Translations under genes and position numbers: made by a program | Notes under the pieces: generated by a model | What the model saw: only the letters and a program-made list of their open reading frames with translations | Database searches by the model: none | What the model was told of the DNA's origin: nothing | NCBI GenBank assembly: GCA_003243445.1 | Contig: QFQQ01000009.1 | Coordinates: 62,001-126,000 of the forward strand | Length of the DNA: 64,000 nucleotides | Direction: 5' to 3' | Source of the DNA: Citrobacter freundii | GTDB taxonomy: Bacteria; Bacteroidota; Bacteroidia; Chitinophagales; Chitinophagaceae | Part shown: piece after piece, positions 33,717 through 42,409 of the stretch | Layout: each line of letters starts with the position of its first letter | Position numbering within the stretch: the first letter of the stretch is position 1

Positions 33717-35282
33717 ATGTCCGACACAAAGAAAATTCAGACCGACTCCGGGATCGAAATCTCCCAGATCTATTCCGCCGACTCACCGCTGAATATACCA
33801 CCAAAGGAGAATGCGGGTGAATATCCGTTCACGCGCGGTGTGCAGCCTGATATGTATCGCGGAAAGTTGTGGACCATGCGGCAGTATGCCGGGTTTTCAA
33901 CGGCTGAAGAGAGCAATAAGCGATATCATTACCTGCTTTCACAGGGTGTGATGGGCCTGAGCGTGGCATTTGATCTGCCCACACAGATCGGTTATGACAG
34001 TGATCATGCATTGTCGGAAGGTGAAGTGGGAAAAGTGGGTGTGGCGATCGATAGTATTGAGGATATGGCCACGCTTTTTAACGGTATCAGGCTGGAAGAT
34101 GTTTCCACGTCGATGACCATTAATGCAACTGGTTTTATCCTGCTGTCATTGTATGTAGCACTTGCAAAACAACAGGGCGCCGATCTGAAAAAGATCTCCG
34201 GTACTATACAGAATGACATATTGAAGGAATACGCTGCGCGCGGCACGTATATCTATCCGCCCAAACCTTCCATGCGCATTATCACCGATATTTTCGAATG
34301 GTGCGCATCGGATCTTCCCAAATGGAATACGATCTCTATTTCCGGTTATCATATCCGTGAAGCGGGCTCAACTGCCGTGCAGGAGATCGCGTTTACATTA
34401 AGCAATGGAAAAGCCTATGTAAAGGCCGCGCAGGAAAAAGGGCTGGATATAAATGTGTTTGGCAAACGTCTCTCCTTCTTCTTCAATGCACATAATAACC
34501 TGTTTGAAGAAGTAGCGAAGTTCAGGGCGGCGCGCCGCATGTGGGCGAAGATGATGAAAAGTCTTGGAGCGACTGATCCCAAAGCGATGATGCTGCGTTT
34601 TCACAGTCAGACCGGTGGTAGCACCTTAACTGCGCAACAGCCGCTCAATAATATTTCGCGGGTAACGATACAGACGCTTGCAGCTGTACTGGGTGGTACG
34701 CAATCTTTACATACGAATGGTTTTGATGAAGCATTAAGCCTTCCTACAGAAGAAGCCGCACGTATTGCATTACGTACGCAACAGATCGTTGCATTTGAAA
34801 GCGGCGCTCCTGACACTGTTGATCCGTTGGCAGGTTCTTTCTTTATCGAGTCATTGACCAATGAAGTGGAAGAAGCCGCCTGGAAACTGATCGAAAAGAT
34901 CGATGCGATGGGTGGCAGTGTATCGGCCATTGAAGAAGGTTTTATACAGGATGAGATCGCGCGAAGCGCATATGAATATCAACGCCAGATCGAATCAAAT
35001 GATAAGATCATTGTTGGGGTCAATAAGTTCCAGGTAAAAGAGGAACAATCCATTCCCATCTTCAAGATCGATGACAGCATCCGCACATTGCAAACAGAGA
35101 AACTGAACAAGCTGCGCGCGAATCGCGATAATGCAAAAGTGGATCAGTGCCTGCAGATATTAAATGATCACGTAGTGAGCGGCCAGAACATCATGCCATC
35201 TGTGATCGAGGCCGTTGAAAATAAATGTACGTTGGGAGAGATCGCAGATACGCTCCGCGAAGTTTATGGAGAATACAAATAG
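33717..35282 (+). CDS. Acyl-CoA mutase large (catalytic) subunit, methylmalonyl-CoA mutase family
   Basis: The protein has 521 residues from ATG 33717. It is the TIM-barrel catalytic part only; the C-terminal B12-binding domain of full-length mutases is absent, so a separate small subunit is needed. MRQYAGFSTAEESN, SVAFDLPTQIGYDSD, GTYIYPPKPSMRIITDIF, SISGYHIREAGSTA and the RFHSQTGGSTLTAQQP block are typical. Tyr57 and Arg175 align with Tyr89 and Arg207 of methylmalonyl-CoA mutase, which bind the substrate carboxylate; isobutyryl-CoA mutases have Phe and Gln there. His212 matches the catalytic His244. The substrate is therefore probably methylmalonyl- or ethylmalonyl-CoA. The stop overlaps a GNAT gene by 17 bp. 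Confidence 0.92.
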   Translation: MSDTKKIQTDSGIEISQIYSADSPLNIPPKENAGEYPFTRGVQPDMYRGKLWTMRQYAGFSTAEESNKRYHYLLSQGVMGLSVAFDLPTQIGYDSDHALSEGEVGKVGVAIDSIEDMATLFNGIRLEDVSTSMTINATGFILLSLYVALAKQQGADLKKISGTIQNDILKEYAARGTYIYPPKPSMRIITDIFEWCASDLPKWNTISISGYHIREAGSTAVQEIAFTLSNGKAYVKAAQEKGLDINVFGKRLSFFFNAHNNLFEEVAKFRAARRMWAKMMKSLGATDPKAMMLRFHSQTGGSTLTAQQPLNNISRVTIQTLAAVLGGTQSLHTNGFDEALSLPTEEAARIALRTQQIVAFESGAPDTVDPLAGSFFIESLTNEVEEAAWKLIEKIDAMGGSVSAIEEGFIQDEIARSAYEYQRQIESNDKIIVGVNKFQVKEEQSIPIFKIDDSIRTLQTEKLNKLRANRDNAKVDQCLQILNDHVVSGQNIMPSVIEAVENKCTLGEIADTLREVYGEYK

Positions 35283-35835
35283 AAAACTGATACCTTCCCT
35301 GGTGGCGAATGATACTGAATTGCAGCAGATCCTTTCTTTGCAGCAGGAAAATTTACTGACCAATCTTTCTGCCGGTGAGCAAAAGGATCAGGGTTTCGTG
35401 ACGCTGCGTCATACGCTTCCCCTTCTTCAGCAAATGCATCAACTGGCGCCCAGCGTGATCGTTAAAGAAGGCGACAGGTTAGCAGGCTATGCACTTACTA
35501 TGGCGCCTGATTGCCGGCGACTGGTCCCTGGTCTTGAACCGATGTATAGCTTACTGGACACGCTTTCTTATAACGGAGAACCGGTTTCCAGTCTCTCTTA
35601 TTATGTGATGGGGCAGGTTTGTGTGGATAAGGATTATCGCGGTCAGGGAGTTTTTCAATTGTTATATGATTTCCACAGGGAGGCCTATAGCCACACTTAT
35701 GATGCTCTTATCACCGAGATAGCCACGCGTAATCATCGCTCTCTTCGTGCGCATGAGAAAGTTGGATTTAAGATCATTCATACGCATAGAGATGAATTGG
35801 ATGAATGGGCGGTGGTGATTTGGGATTGGCGGTGA
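35266..35835 (+). CDS. GNAT family N-acetyltransferase
   Basis: The protein has 189 residues from an ATG that overlaps the mutase gene end by 17 bp, so the two are translationally coupled. The acetyl-CoA loop is VCVDKDYRGQGVFQLLY (about 119-135), followed by LITEIATRNHRSLRAHEKVGF, the usual C-terminal part of the fold. The N-terminal half (to about 100) has no motif I recognise. The acceptor is unknown; coupling to an acyl-CoA mutase gene makes a role in acyl-CoA metabolism or lysine acetylation possible, but that is inference. Confidence 0.75.
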   Translation: MENTNRKLIPSLVANDTELQQILSLQQENLLTNLSAGEQKDQGFVTLRHTLPLLQQMHQLAPSVIVKEGDRLAGYALTMAPDCRRLVPGLEPMYSLLDTLSYNGEPVSSLSYYVMGQVCVDKDYRGQGVFQLLYDFHREAYSHTYDALITEIATRNHRSLRAHEKVGFKIIHTHRDELDEWAVVIWDWR

Positions 35836-35975
35836 TAGTGATATGTTAAAACGATTGTGGACATCAGTCAATACACTTATAATATATCAAGCAAAAAAGC
35901 GGGTAACATCACATCATCAAATTTAAAACGAGCTACCTCTTTTGTCGGAGTACATTGCAGGGTTTCCAGTATTTG

Positions 35976-36476
35976 CTAATCTTTGAACAACTGTGCGACC
36001 GTTGCCATAGGCAGCAGCATTTTACCGCTGTCCGATAGCCGAATAAAACCATATCGATCGTAAAACTTAACTGCATCCTCATCAATCGGATCAACGATCA
36101 CAGCCATTGACCCAACCTGCAAAGAAGCCAGATAGCAACGTTTGAGGGCATCTACCAGAAGCAACTCTCCTATTCCCTGGCGCTGCCACTCAACACTGAC
36201 CGCCAGCCTGCCTAATAATGTCATTGGAAGATTGGTATAAGACGGAGGCAGCTTCTTAATGACTTCGGGCGGAAGTTGAGCTCTGTCAAGAGAAGCGGTC
36301 GAAAGGGTATAATAGCCTTTGACACTCTGCTGATCGGCTAAAACGAAACAAGCCGATAGCTTTCTTTTTATATCCTGCTTAGCCTGTTTATGTAAATAGT
36401 CATCAAGCAGCGGTTTACCACATTGAAATTTTTCCTTCTCGTGTATGCCACCGAGAGCAATCGTCAAAAAGTCCAT
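35976..36476 (-). CDS. GNAT toxin of a type II toxin-antitoxin system (TacT/AtaT-like)
   Basis: The protein has 166 residues. The fold has the order seen in tRNA-acetylating toxins: KPLLDDYLHKQAKQDI at the N-terminus, KGYYTLSTASL, LGRLAVSVEWQRQGIGELLL as the acetyl-CoA loop (Q/R-x-x-G-x-G), AVIVDPIDEDAVKFYDRYGF with the conserved Tyr of the active site. Family members acetylate the amino group of charged tRNA and stop translation. It lies 10 bp after the DUF1778 antitoxin and is the second gene of the operon. Confidence 0.88.
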   Translation of the reverse strand: MDFLTIALGGIHEKEKFQCGKPLLDDYLHKQAKQDIKRKLSACFVLADQQSVKGYYTLSTASLDRAQLPPEVIKKLPPSYTNLPMTLLGRLAVSVEWQRQGIGELLLVDALKRCYLASLQVGSMAVIVDPIDEDAVKFYDRYGFIRLSDSGKMLLPMATVAQLFKD

Positions 36477-36486
36477 GTCGAAAAAA

Positions 36487-36765
36487 TCATTTCGTCTTCG
36501 TCTGTTTATTATATTTTTTCACGGCTGCTCGCAGATTCCTGGACGGTGCTGGAGGATTCATGATTGCATCAAAGAAAATCTGCTGATCTTTGGCAGAAGC
36601 GATGATCGCCTTATGCTTTTCAACAATTTCTTCTGCTTTGCTTTGAACAGATACAATGACAAATTCACTCAGTGTACGGTAGCCACCGAGATTAGCAGCA
36701 TACTGGAAAAACTCTTTCTGAGATTCGGGAAGCCGGGTGTCAAAGCGTGTCATTTCAGCTTTCAT
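36487..36765 (-). CDS. DUF1778 ribbon-helix-helix antitoxin
   Basis: The protein has 92 residues from the Met of MKAEMTRFDTRLPESQ; the open frame runs seven codons further, but a start at 36786 would lie within the -7 box. The N-terminal TRFDTRLPESQKEFFQYAANL is the ribbon-helix-helix DNA-binding part, GYRTLSEFVIVSVQSKAEEIV the second helix. The C-terminal tail IFFDAIMNPPAPSRNLRAAV is the part expected to wrap around and block the toxin. It should repress its own promoter through the palindrome at 36788-36808. Confidence 0.88.
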   Translation of the reverse strand: MKAEMTRFDTRLPESQKEFFQYAANLGGYRTLSEFVIVSVQSKAEEIVEKHKAIIASAKDQQIFFDAIMNPPAPSRNLRAAVKKYNKQTKTK

Positions 36766-36783
36766 AAACTGTATTTCAATATT

Positions 36784-36808
36784 CAAATGTACGGAAAATA
36801 TCCGTACA
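36784..36808 (-). promoter_or_regulatory. Toxin-antitoxin promoter and operator (TACATTTG overlapped by a palindrome)
   Basis: On the minus strand TACATTTG (36791-36784) is an exact -7 box. TGTACGGA (36788-36795) and TCCGTACA (36801-36808) form a perfect dyad with a five-base centre that overlaps the box. A ribbon-helix-helix dimer pair on this site would occlude the promoter, as expected for autorepression. The antitoxin ATG is 19 bp downstream of the box. Confidence 0.7.
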
Positions 36809-37210
36809 ATAGAAGACCCTGCTCCCTTCCAGGAATATCCCGTTCAGTATTGATTCAATTCAAACAGCATTTCAAATGTAGATTTAAAACTGTAAACGGA
36901 GTGTGTTTGTTTGTGTAATTATTTTAAAATCAATATTATAGATAGACTTTTTTCTGAGAATAATAGAAATAAGGTATAACACCTTTGAAAAAATCGCAAC
37001 TGATTATACAACGGCTTTCAATTGAATCACTGCCTTAACATTGTTTCGCAATGTCTATTATACTGTTCATTTACTTTATTGCTCTTCCTGTATGAGGATT
37101 TTGCAGTGTTGTGATAACCTGCCGTTTGCCTCTAAATCGTTTCCGTGAAAAGATCCGGATCAATGAATCCTGTCGCTTTATCTTTAAGATCGTTCAATGA
37201 AAATCTAACG
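36809..37210 (+). other. AT-rich gap with possible PL6 promoter
   Basis: No gene is visible in this gap between the toxin-antitoxin operon and the PL6 lyase. It is AT-rich compared with its surroundings. TATCTTTA at 37179-37186 is a one-base variant of TAnnTTTG, 25 bp before the ATG at 37211, and supports that start. None of the families A-G inverted repeats occurs here. Confidence 0.5.
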
Positions 37211-38389
37211 ATGAAATCTTCTGCCATTACACTATTGTTATTACTGTCCTTCCTGTACGCATCTGCTACAGATCATAAAGTATCAACACCTGAAGAGTTT
37301 CAAAAAGCAGCAAGCATCCTGCATCCGGGTGATGCCATTATTATCGCGAATGGTAACTATAGCAATTGGTCACTGACCATTGATACACGTGGCACGGCCG
37401 ATAAACCCATTATCATCCGCGCGGAAATTGCGGGCAAGGTGATCTTCTCCGGTAAAGCAGATAAACCTGTGTTCAGGCTCACCGGAGCGTTTACCATTCT
37501 ATCTGGTCTTAGTTTCGCCGACTGCCGGCTGTTAAAAGGAAAGACATCCTCCGGCATTTTAGTTGAGCTGAAAAATACACTGTCATGCCGGGTTACGGAA
37601 TGTACTTTCACCCGGGATACCGCCGATGCGCAGTATATGCCCCTGGTGATGATATCCGGCAACGCTGAAGATAACCGCATCGATCATTGCAGCTTCACCG
37701 GCAATATCGATAACATGGAAGTGCAGGTCCGCATTAGTGAGAAAGAAGTGCCGCAACATACGCTGATCGATCAGAATGTTTTCAGGGACAAACCCAGGGT
37801 CAGCTGGAAAAATGCGAACGGAGGAGAATGCGTACAGGTGGGCCAGGATCCGGTGTTATTGGGCAATCAATACGCTTACTCCATTGTGCGGAGCAATCGT
37901 TTCATTGCCTGCAAAGGAGAAGCAGAGGTCATCAGCAATAAAAGTTCGGGGAACAGCTATATCGGCAATTACCTGCAAGACTGCGACGGTGAGCTGGTGA
38001 TGCGTGGCGGACATGAATGTATCATCGACAGCAATACGATCAAGGGAGGAACCGGCGGTGTCAGGATCAATGGAACCCATCATACAATCAGCCGTAATAA
38101 GCTGGTGGGATTGCCCACGGGCATCCGGCTCATGTACGGCATGGCCAAAGGCAAAGAGGAGACCGGTTTTTATATTGCTGCCAGTGATTGTTCAATAACA
38201 CACAACAATATTGACAGCTGTGGCGTGGGTATACTCATTGGAGACAGCAAGAATGCCGACTGGACGGGCAAGTTCGATACAAACAGGTATCCATCCCGTG
38301 TGATGCAGGATATTGCACCTTCTGCTAATGAGCTGTCCAATAATGTGATCACGAGAACGAAAAAGCCGGTTTTGGATGATACGCAATAA
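37211..38389 (+). CDS. Polysaccharide lyase family 6 protein (alginate/dermatan lyase-like), secreted
   Basis: The protein has 392 residues, beginning with a clean signal peptide (MKSSAITLLLLLSFLYASA); the frame is open 22 codons further upstream but a -7-like box lies there. The parallel beta-helix starts with TPEEFQKAASILHPGDAIIIANGNY. The catalytic region matches PL6 (chondroitinase B): NGGECVQVG, CKGEAEVISNKSS with the two calcium-binding Glu (237, 239) and Lys244, then GELVMRGGHEC with Arg265, exactly 21 residues apart as Lys250 and Arg271 in chondroitinase B. Substrate within PL6 (alginate, dermatan) cannot be decided. The protein likely acts in periplasm or outside. Confidence 0.88.
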   Translation: MKSSAITLLLLLSFLYASATDHKVSTPEEFQKAASILHPGDAIIIANGNYSNWSLTIDTRGTADKPIIIRAEIAGKVIFSGKADKPVFRLTGAFTILSGLSFADCRLLKGKTSSGILVELKNTLSCRVTECTFTRDTADAQYMPLVMISGNAEDNRIDHCSFTGNIDNMEVQVRISEKEVPQHTLIDQNVFRDKPRVSWKNANGGECVQVGQDPVLLGNQYAYSIVRSNRFIACKGEAEVISNKSSGNSYIGNYLQDCDGELVMRGGHECIIDSNTIKGGTGGVRINGTHHTISRNKLVGLPTGIRLMYGMAKGKEETGFYIAASDCSITHNNIDSCGVGILIGDSKNADWTGKFDTNRYPSRVMQDIAPSANELSNNVITRTKKPVLDDTQ

Positions 38390-38496
38390 GGAGGAAGGAG
38401 ACAATTGTAAGACGTTGTGCTTATGGCCTGATTGATGTTTGATCTGTCATTATACGAATTGGTCTGTCATTTGTAATACTCTCCCTAAAAAACATC

Positions 38497-38709
38497 ATGA
38501 AAACCCTCGGAATAATCTTAGTCGCCGCCGGTATCCTTATGCTCATTTATCGCGGCTTCTCTGTTACCACTGAAAAGAAAGTCGTTGATGTCGGCCCGAT
38601 CGAAGTAAATAAAAAGGAAAACAAATGGATCGGCTGGCCTGTATACGCGGGTGGCATTGCCATTGTAGCCGGTGTATTCTTTATTCTCGGCGACAGAAAG
38701 AAATCCTGA
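38497..38709 (+). CDS. Small two-helix membrane protein (DUF3185-like)
   Basis: The 70-residue protein has hydrophobic segments at about 3-20 and 49-66, joined by a charged linker with EKKVVDVGPIEVNKKENKWIGWP. It resembles DUF3185-type short membrane proteins, for which no function is known. An imperfect direct repeat, TCTGTCATT, occurs at 38443 and 38463 upstream. A strong hairpin terminator follows its stop. Confidence 0.65.
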   Translation: MKTLGIILVAAGILMLIYRGFSVTTEKKVVDVGPIEVNKKENKWIGWPVYAGGIAIVAGVFFILGDRKKS

Positions 38710-38710
38710 C

Positions 38711-38751
38711 CATAAAAAAAGACCAGCTCAAACGGCTGGTCTTTTTTTATG
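38711..38751. terminator. Bidirectional intrinsic terminator
   Basis: CATAAAAAAAGACCAGC (38711-38727) and GCTGGTCTTTTTTTATG (38735-38751) form a perfect 17-bp stem with a seven-base loop. A- and T-runs lie on both sides, so it can stop both the small membrane protein mRNA and the convergent glnS mRNA; it is immediately beyond both stops. Confidence 0.92.
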
Positions 38752-38759
38752 CATGGTAA

Positions 38760-40430
38760 TTATTTCCCCTGTGGTTTCCAACTGTCTTTCAATCCAACGG
38801 TGCGGTTGAATACCATTCCGCTGGTGCTGCTGTCTTTATCCAGCACAAAATATCCCTTGCGGATAAACTGGTACGCCTCATCAAACTTTGCATTTTTCAA
38901 AGCCGGCTCAGCATACACGGCCTTCACCACGTGTAATGAATCCGGGTTGATATAGTCTTTGAAATCGCCCTCTTCGCTGGATGGATCTTCCACTTTGAAC
39001 AAGCGGTCATACAGTCTCACTTCCGCCGTGATCGCATGCTTGACGCTTACCCAGTGCAGGGTTCCTTTTACGTTGATACCGGAAGTGTCAGCGCCGCTCT
39101 TGCTCTCAGGGATGTATGAGCAATGCAGTTCGGTTACGTTTCCGTTCTCATCTTTTATTACCTCATCGCATTTGATGATGTAGGCTGATTTCAGCCTGAC
39201 CATGGCGCCCGGTGCAAGACGGAAATATTTCTTTGGCGGGTTTTCCATAAAGTCTTCCCGCTCGATGAAGATCTCTTTGCTGAATGGAATATCCCGTTCG
39301 CCGGTTGAAGGATCTTCCGGGTTATTTTCGCTTTTCAGCAATTCTTCATCCTGCGTATAATTCGTGATCACAACCTTGACCGGATCAAACACCACCATTC
39401 TGCGCAATGCTTTTTTGTTCAGGTCTTCCCTGACGAAAAATTCAAGCAGGCCAACATCCACGATATTATCCCGTTTGGCGATGCCGGTGCGGTCGCTGAA
39501 ATCACGGATGCTTTGGGCCGTGTATCCCCTGCGGCGCATACCCGAGATCGTTGGCATGCGCGGGTCATCCCAGCCGGTAACATGTTTTTCATTTACCAGT
39601 TGAAGCAGCTTGCGCTTGCTCATGACGGTATAGGTCAGGTTGCGGCGGGCAAATTCGTATTGTTTACTGGGGAAGATCTCCAGCTTGTTGATCAGCCAGT
39701 CGTAAACTTCACGGTGGGGCACAAACTCAAGCGTACAGATGGAGTGTGTGATGTGTTCGATCGAATCGCTTTGTCCGTGTGCGAAATCATACATCGGATA
39801 GATGCACCATGTATCACCTGTGCGGTGATGCTTTGCATGTTTGATGCGGTAGATGATCGGATCGCGCATCAGCATGTTAGGCGATTCCATGTCGATCTTT
39901 GCACGCACTACTTTCTCACCGTCCTTATATTTTCCGGCGCGCATATCTGCAAACAGCTGGAGGTTTTCCTCCACCGATCTTTCCGCGTATTTGTTACGGC
40001 GACCCGGATGTGTGGGCGTTCCTTTCTGTTCAGCAATTTCATCTGATGTACTGTCATCTACATAAGCCAATCCTTTTTTGATCAGCGTGACGGCATATTC
40101 GTACAATTGTTCGAAATAATCGGACGCATATAACTCGTTGGCCCATTTAAAACCAAGCCAGCGGACATCGTCTTTGATGCTTTCAACGTATTCCGTTTCT
40201 TCTGTGGTGGGATTGGTATCGTCAAACCGGAGATTGGTGCCGCCGCCGTACTTATTTGCCAGTCCAAAATTGAGGCAAATACTGGCTGCGTGACCGATAT
40301 GAAGATAGCCATTCGGCTCTGGCGGGAAACGGGTCATGATCGATTTGTACTTGCCCGAAGCCAGGTCCGCTTCAATAATCTCTTCCAGGAAATTAAGACT
40401 TCTTTCTTCTTTCTTTTCTTCGTGTGACAT
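38760..40430 (-). CDS. glnS: Glutamine--tRNA ligase
   Basis: The 556-residue class I synthetase attaches Gln to its tRNA. The HIGH motif is FPPEPNGYLHIGHAASI (about 34-50), KMSKS is replaced by TVMSKRKLLQLV, and DDTNP, HLDLSR-like and C-terminal beta-barrel blocks (DSLHVVKAVYAEPALKNAKFDE) are present. The start at MSHEEKKEERSLNFLEEII fits the family; the open frame continues upstream into the family A element and is not coding. Direct glutaminylation implies this organism need not use the Gln-tRNA amidotransferase route. Confidence 0.95.
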   Translation of the reverse strand: MSHEEKKEERSLNFLEEIIEADLASGKYKSIMTRFPPEPNGYLHIGHAASICLNFGLANKYGGGTNLRFDDTNPTTEETEYVESIKDDVRWLGFKWANELYASDYFEQLYEYAVTLIKKGLAYVDDSTSDEIAEQKGTPTHPGRRNKYAERSVEENLQLFADMRAGKYKDGEKVVRAKIDMESPNMLMRDPIIYRIKHAKHHRTGDTWCIYPMYDFAHGQSDSIEHITHSICTLEFVPHREVYDWLINKLEIFPSKQYEFARRNLTYTVMSKRKLLQLVNEKHVTGWDDPRMPTISGMRRRGYTAQSIRDFSDRTGIAKRDNIVDVGLLEFFVREDLNKKALRRMVVFDPVKVVITNYTQDEELLKSENNPEDPSTGERDIPFSKEIFIEREDFMENPPKKYFRLAPGAMVRLKSAYIIKCDEVIKDENGNVTELHCSYIPESKSGADTSGINVKGTLHWVSVKHAITAEVRLYDRLFKVEDPSSEEGDFKDYINPDSLHVVKAVYAEPALKNAKFDEAYQFIRKGYFVLDKDSSTSGMVFNRTVGLKDSWKPQGK

Positions 40431-40488
40431 AGGGGGCAAAGATAACAAAGTCATGGGAGATTTGAGATGGCTGAAAGAGGGCGGAGTA

Positions 40489-40590
40489 AAGTAAAAATTC
40501 AAAAGTAAAAAGTAAAAAAGCTGCTCTGAGAAAGACTGCATCCTTCGATAAAGTAGTTTTTTTACTTTTTACTTTTTTGAATTTTTACTT
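40489..40590. repeat. Intergenic inverted repeat, family A
   Basis: Left arm 40489-40519 (AAGTAAAAATTCAAAAGTAA then AAAGTAAAAAA) and right arm 40557-40590 (TTTTTTTACTTTTTACTTTT then TTGAATTTTTACTT) are reverse complements over about 31 nt; the spacer is 37 nt. It sits between M28 peptidase and glnS, both minus strand, and overlaps the peptidase stop by two bases. Confidence 0.8.
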
Positions 40591-42055
40591 AATCCTTCCA
40601 GCGCCACTCTCCGGCAATCTGCAGCGGCTCTTTAAGGTTTGATTTCAGCAGCAGTTCTTTTGTTTCCTCGTCGCTCAGTCTTTTCGACATTACATCCGTG
40701 GCATCTGCCAGCCCGTAGATCAGCATGGCATTGAAACGAACGGTGTTCTTCATACCTTTTTCGTCCACCAGTTTGAAGTTATCGCAATCTGCATGGTAAC
40801 ATGGACCCGCATTATTAGGCAGGCTGCCCCCTCCTGCTCCACCGGTTGGAACGCCCTGTAGCATGAACGGCTGGTGGTCGCTGTGCAAACCGGCGCCGGC
40901 GCGGAAACTGTTCTTGAAAGAAGTGTCCAGTGAATTGGCGATCGCACCAATTGCAAGGAACAGCGATTTGCTTGCATCAGTTGTTGCCGAATAGCCCTTG
41001 GGATCATTGGTCATATCATAGTTCAGCATGAAACGGATCTGATCAATGCTTTTATCCTTCATCGATTCCTTCACATAACTTTTGGAACCAAGCAGGCCTT
41101 CTTCCTCGCCCATGAACATGACAAATTCAACGGTTCTTTCCGGCTGAAGATTCAGTGCCTTGAACGTTCTGGCCATATCCAGTACAGAGAAAGAGCCGAT
41201 ACCATTGTCGATCGCGCCGGTGGCAAGATCCCAGCTATCAAGGTGTCCCCCGACAACGATCTTTTCATTTGGTTTAGTCTTTCCGGGGATCGTTGCGATC
41301 ACATTTCTCGCTTTGATCATTCCGGAAAAGTTTGTCAGCTGTATGCGTGTTTCCAGTTTACCTGTTTTGAGTTTTTCGCGCAGCAACAGTCCGTCTTCCT
41401 TGCCGATACACACTGCGGGGATCGTGATGAGTTTGCCTGTTACAGACGCGGTGCCGGTGAGCAACACGCCATCGTTAGCCGTGTTGATAATGATGATTCC
41501 TTTTGCGCCATATTTTGTAGCGAGGGCTGTCTTTTCTGAGCGATGCAGGTTTTTCAATCCTTCTCCGGAACCCGGCAGGATCCCGAGATAAACGAGCGCG
41601 ATCTTACCTTTCACTTTCCCGGGTGCGGCAAGGTAATCGGCTTCCAGGCCATTTCCGATCTCAACAAGTTCGCCGCTTACATCTGATTTCACGGGAGCAT
41701 GCGCCAGCGAAACAGCTTTCACCGGTGCGAGATGCTGCGCATCCGGTCCGACTGTCACCTGTATCGTACCCCTGCTCCAGCTTTCCACTTCGAATGGCTG
41801 AAATCTTACATTGCTGAATCCATAAGATTTCAGCAGGTCATACGCATATTGTTCAGCTTTCTTTCCGTTTTCAGAACCGGTAAGCCGGTGTCCGATCTTT
41901 GTAGTGGCATCCCCTAATGTCGCATACGCCTTTGAATTGGTCAGCACTTCCTGATTGATCTTCCCAAATACCTCATTCCATTCCGGCTTCGCCTGTGCCG
42001 AAGCCACCATAATGCCAAGGCAGGAAGCAGCACCTGCCAGTAGTAAGTTTCTCAT
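40589..42055 (-). CDS. Secreted M28 family metallopeptidase with PA domain
   Basis: The protein has 488 residues. Signal peptide to about 22 (VASAQA). A PA insertion domain (about 120-235) with YGAKGIIIINTANDG precedes the catalytic domain. Zinc ligands: VGGHLDSWD (His, Asp), GAIDNGIGS (Asp), FMGEEEGLLGS (Glu, Glu), DMTNDPKG (Asp) and CYHADCDN (His), the full M28 aminopeptidase / carboxypeptidase Q set. A disordered or signal-like tail is absent; it ends in GEWRWKD. It likely trims peptides in the periplasm or at the surface; the specificity is unknown. Confidence 0.88.
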   Translation of the reverse strand: MRNLLLAGAASCLGIMVASAQAKPEWNEVFGKINQEVLTNSKAYATLGDATTKIGHRLTGSENGKKAEQYAYDLLKSYGFSNVRFQPFEVESWSRGTIQVTVGPDAQHLAPVKAVSLAHAPVKSDVSGELVEIGNGLEADYLAAPGKVKGKIALVYLGILPGSGEGLKNLHRSEKTALATKYGAKGIIIINTANDGVLLTGTASVTGKLITIPAVCIGKEDGLLLREKLKTGKLETRIQLTNFSGMIKARNVIATIPGKTKPNEKIVVGGHLDSWDLATGAIDNGIGSFSVLDMARTFKALNLQPERTVEFVMFMGEEEGLLGSKSYVKESMKDKSIDQIRFMLNYDMTNDPKGYSATTDASKSLFLAIGAIANSLDTSFKNSFRAGAGLHSDHQPFMLQGVPTGGAGGGSLPNNAGPCYHADCDNFKLVDEKGMKNTVRFNAMLIYGLADATDVMSKRLSDEETKELLLKSNLKEPLQIAGEWRWKD

Positions 42056-42123
42056 TTAGTTGTGAGTTTTGTATGAGGGTCGAATATAGTGATTTTGGGA
42101 GGAAAGACCACGAGGGAGGGAAA

Positions 42124-42390
42124 GACCACGGACCATTGACCGCGGACCGCAGTACCAATCTTTAAAGCAGAATCTTTCTGTGTTTCGGGTTACTGCGTGA
42201 ACGAGTCTGCCAGCGGGAATGGGTCAAATCCTGCGGATTGGGCAGATTTGTTGTCTTTTCCTGAAGTTTATACTAACTGTGCAAAAACAGGACCGCAGAC
42301 GATTGGACGCTGCTGCAGTATATGTATGATCTACGAAGTCTGTTCTATAAACATACCGGTACTGCGGTCCGCGGTCCGTGGTCTGCGGTC
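42124..42390. repeat. Intergenic inverted repeat, family D (GGACCGCGGACC words)
   Basis: Left arm 42124-42156 (GACCACGGACCATTGACCGC, GGACCGCAGTACC) and right arm 42358-42390 (GGTACTGCGGTCCGCGGTCC, GTGGTCTGCGGTC) are reverse complements over 33 nt with about six mismatches; 21 consecutive bases next to the spacer match after inversion. The 201-nt spacer is the longest of all elements and contains no gene. A solo arm of the same text is at 22791-22818. This gap (42056-42409) shows nothing else. Confidence 0.85.
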
Positions 42391-42409
42391 CTCTGACAAA
42401 CAATCTCAC

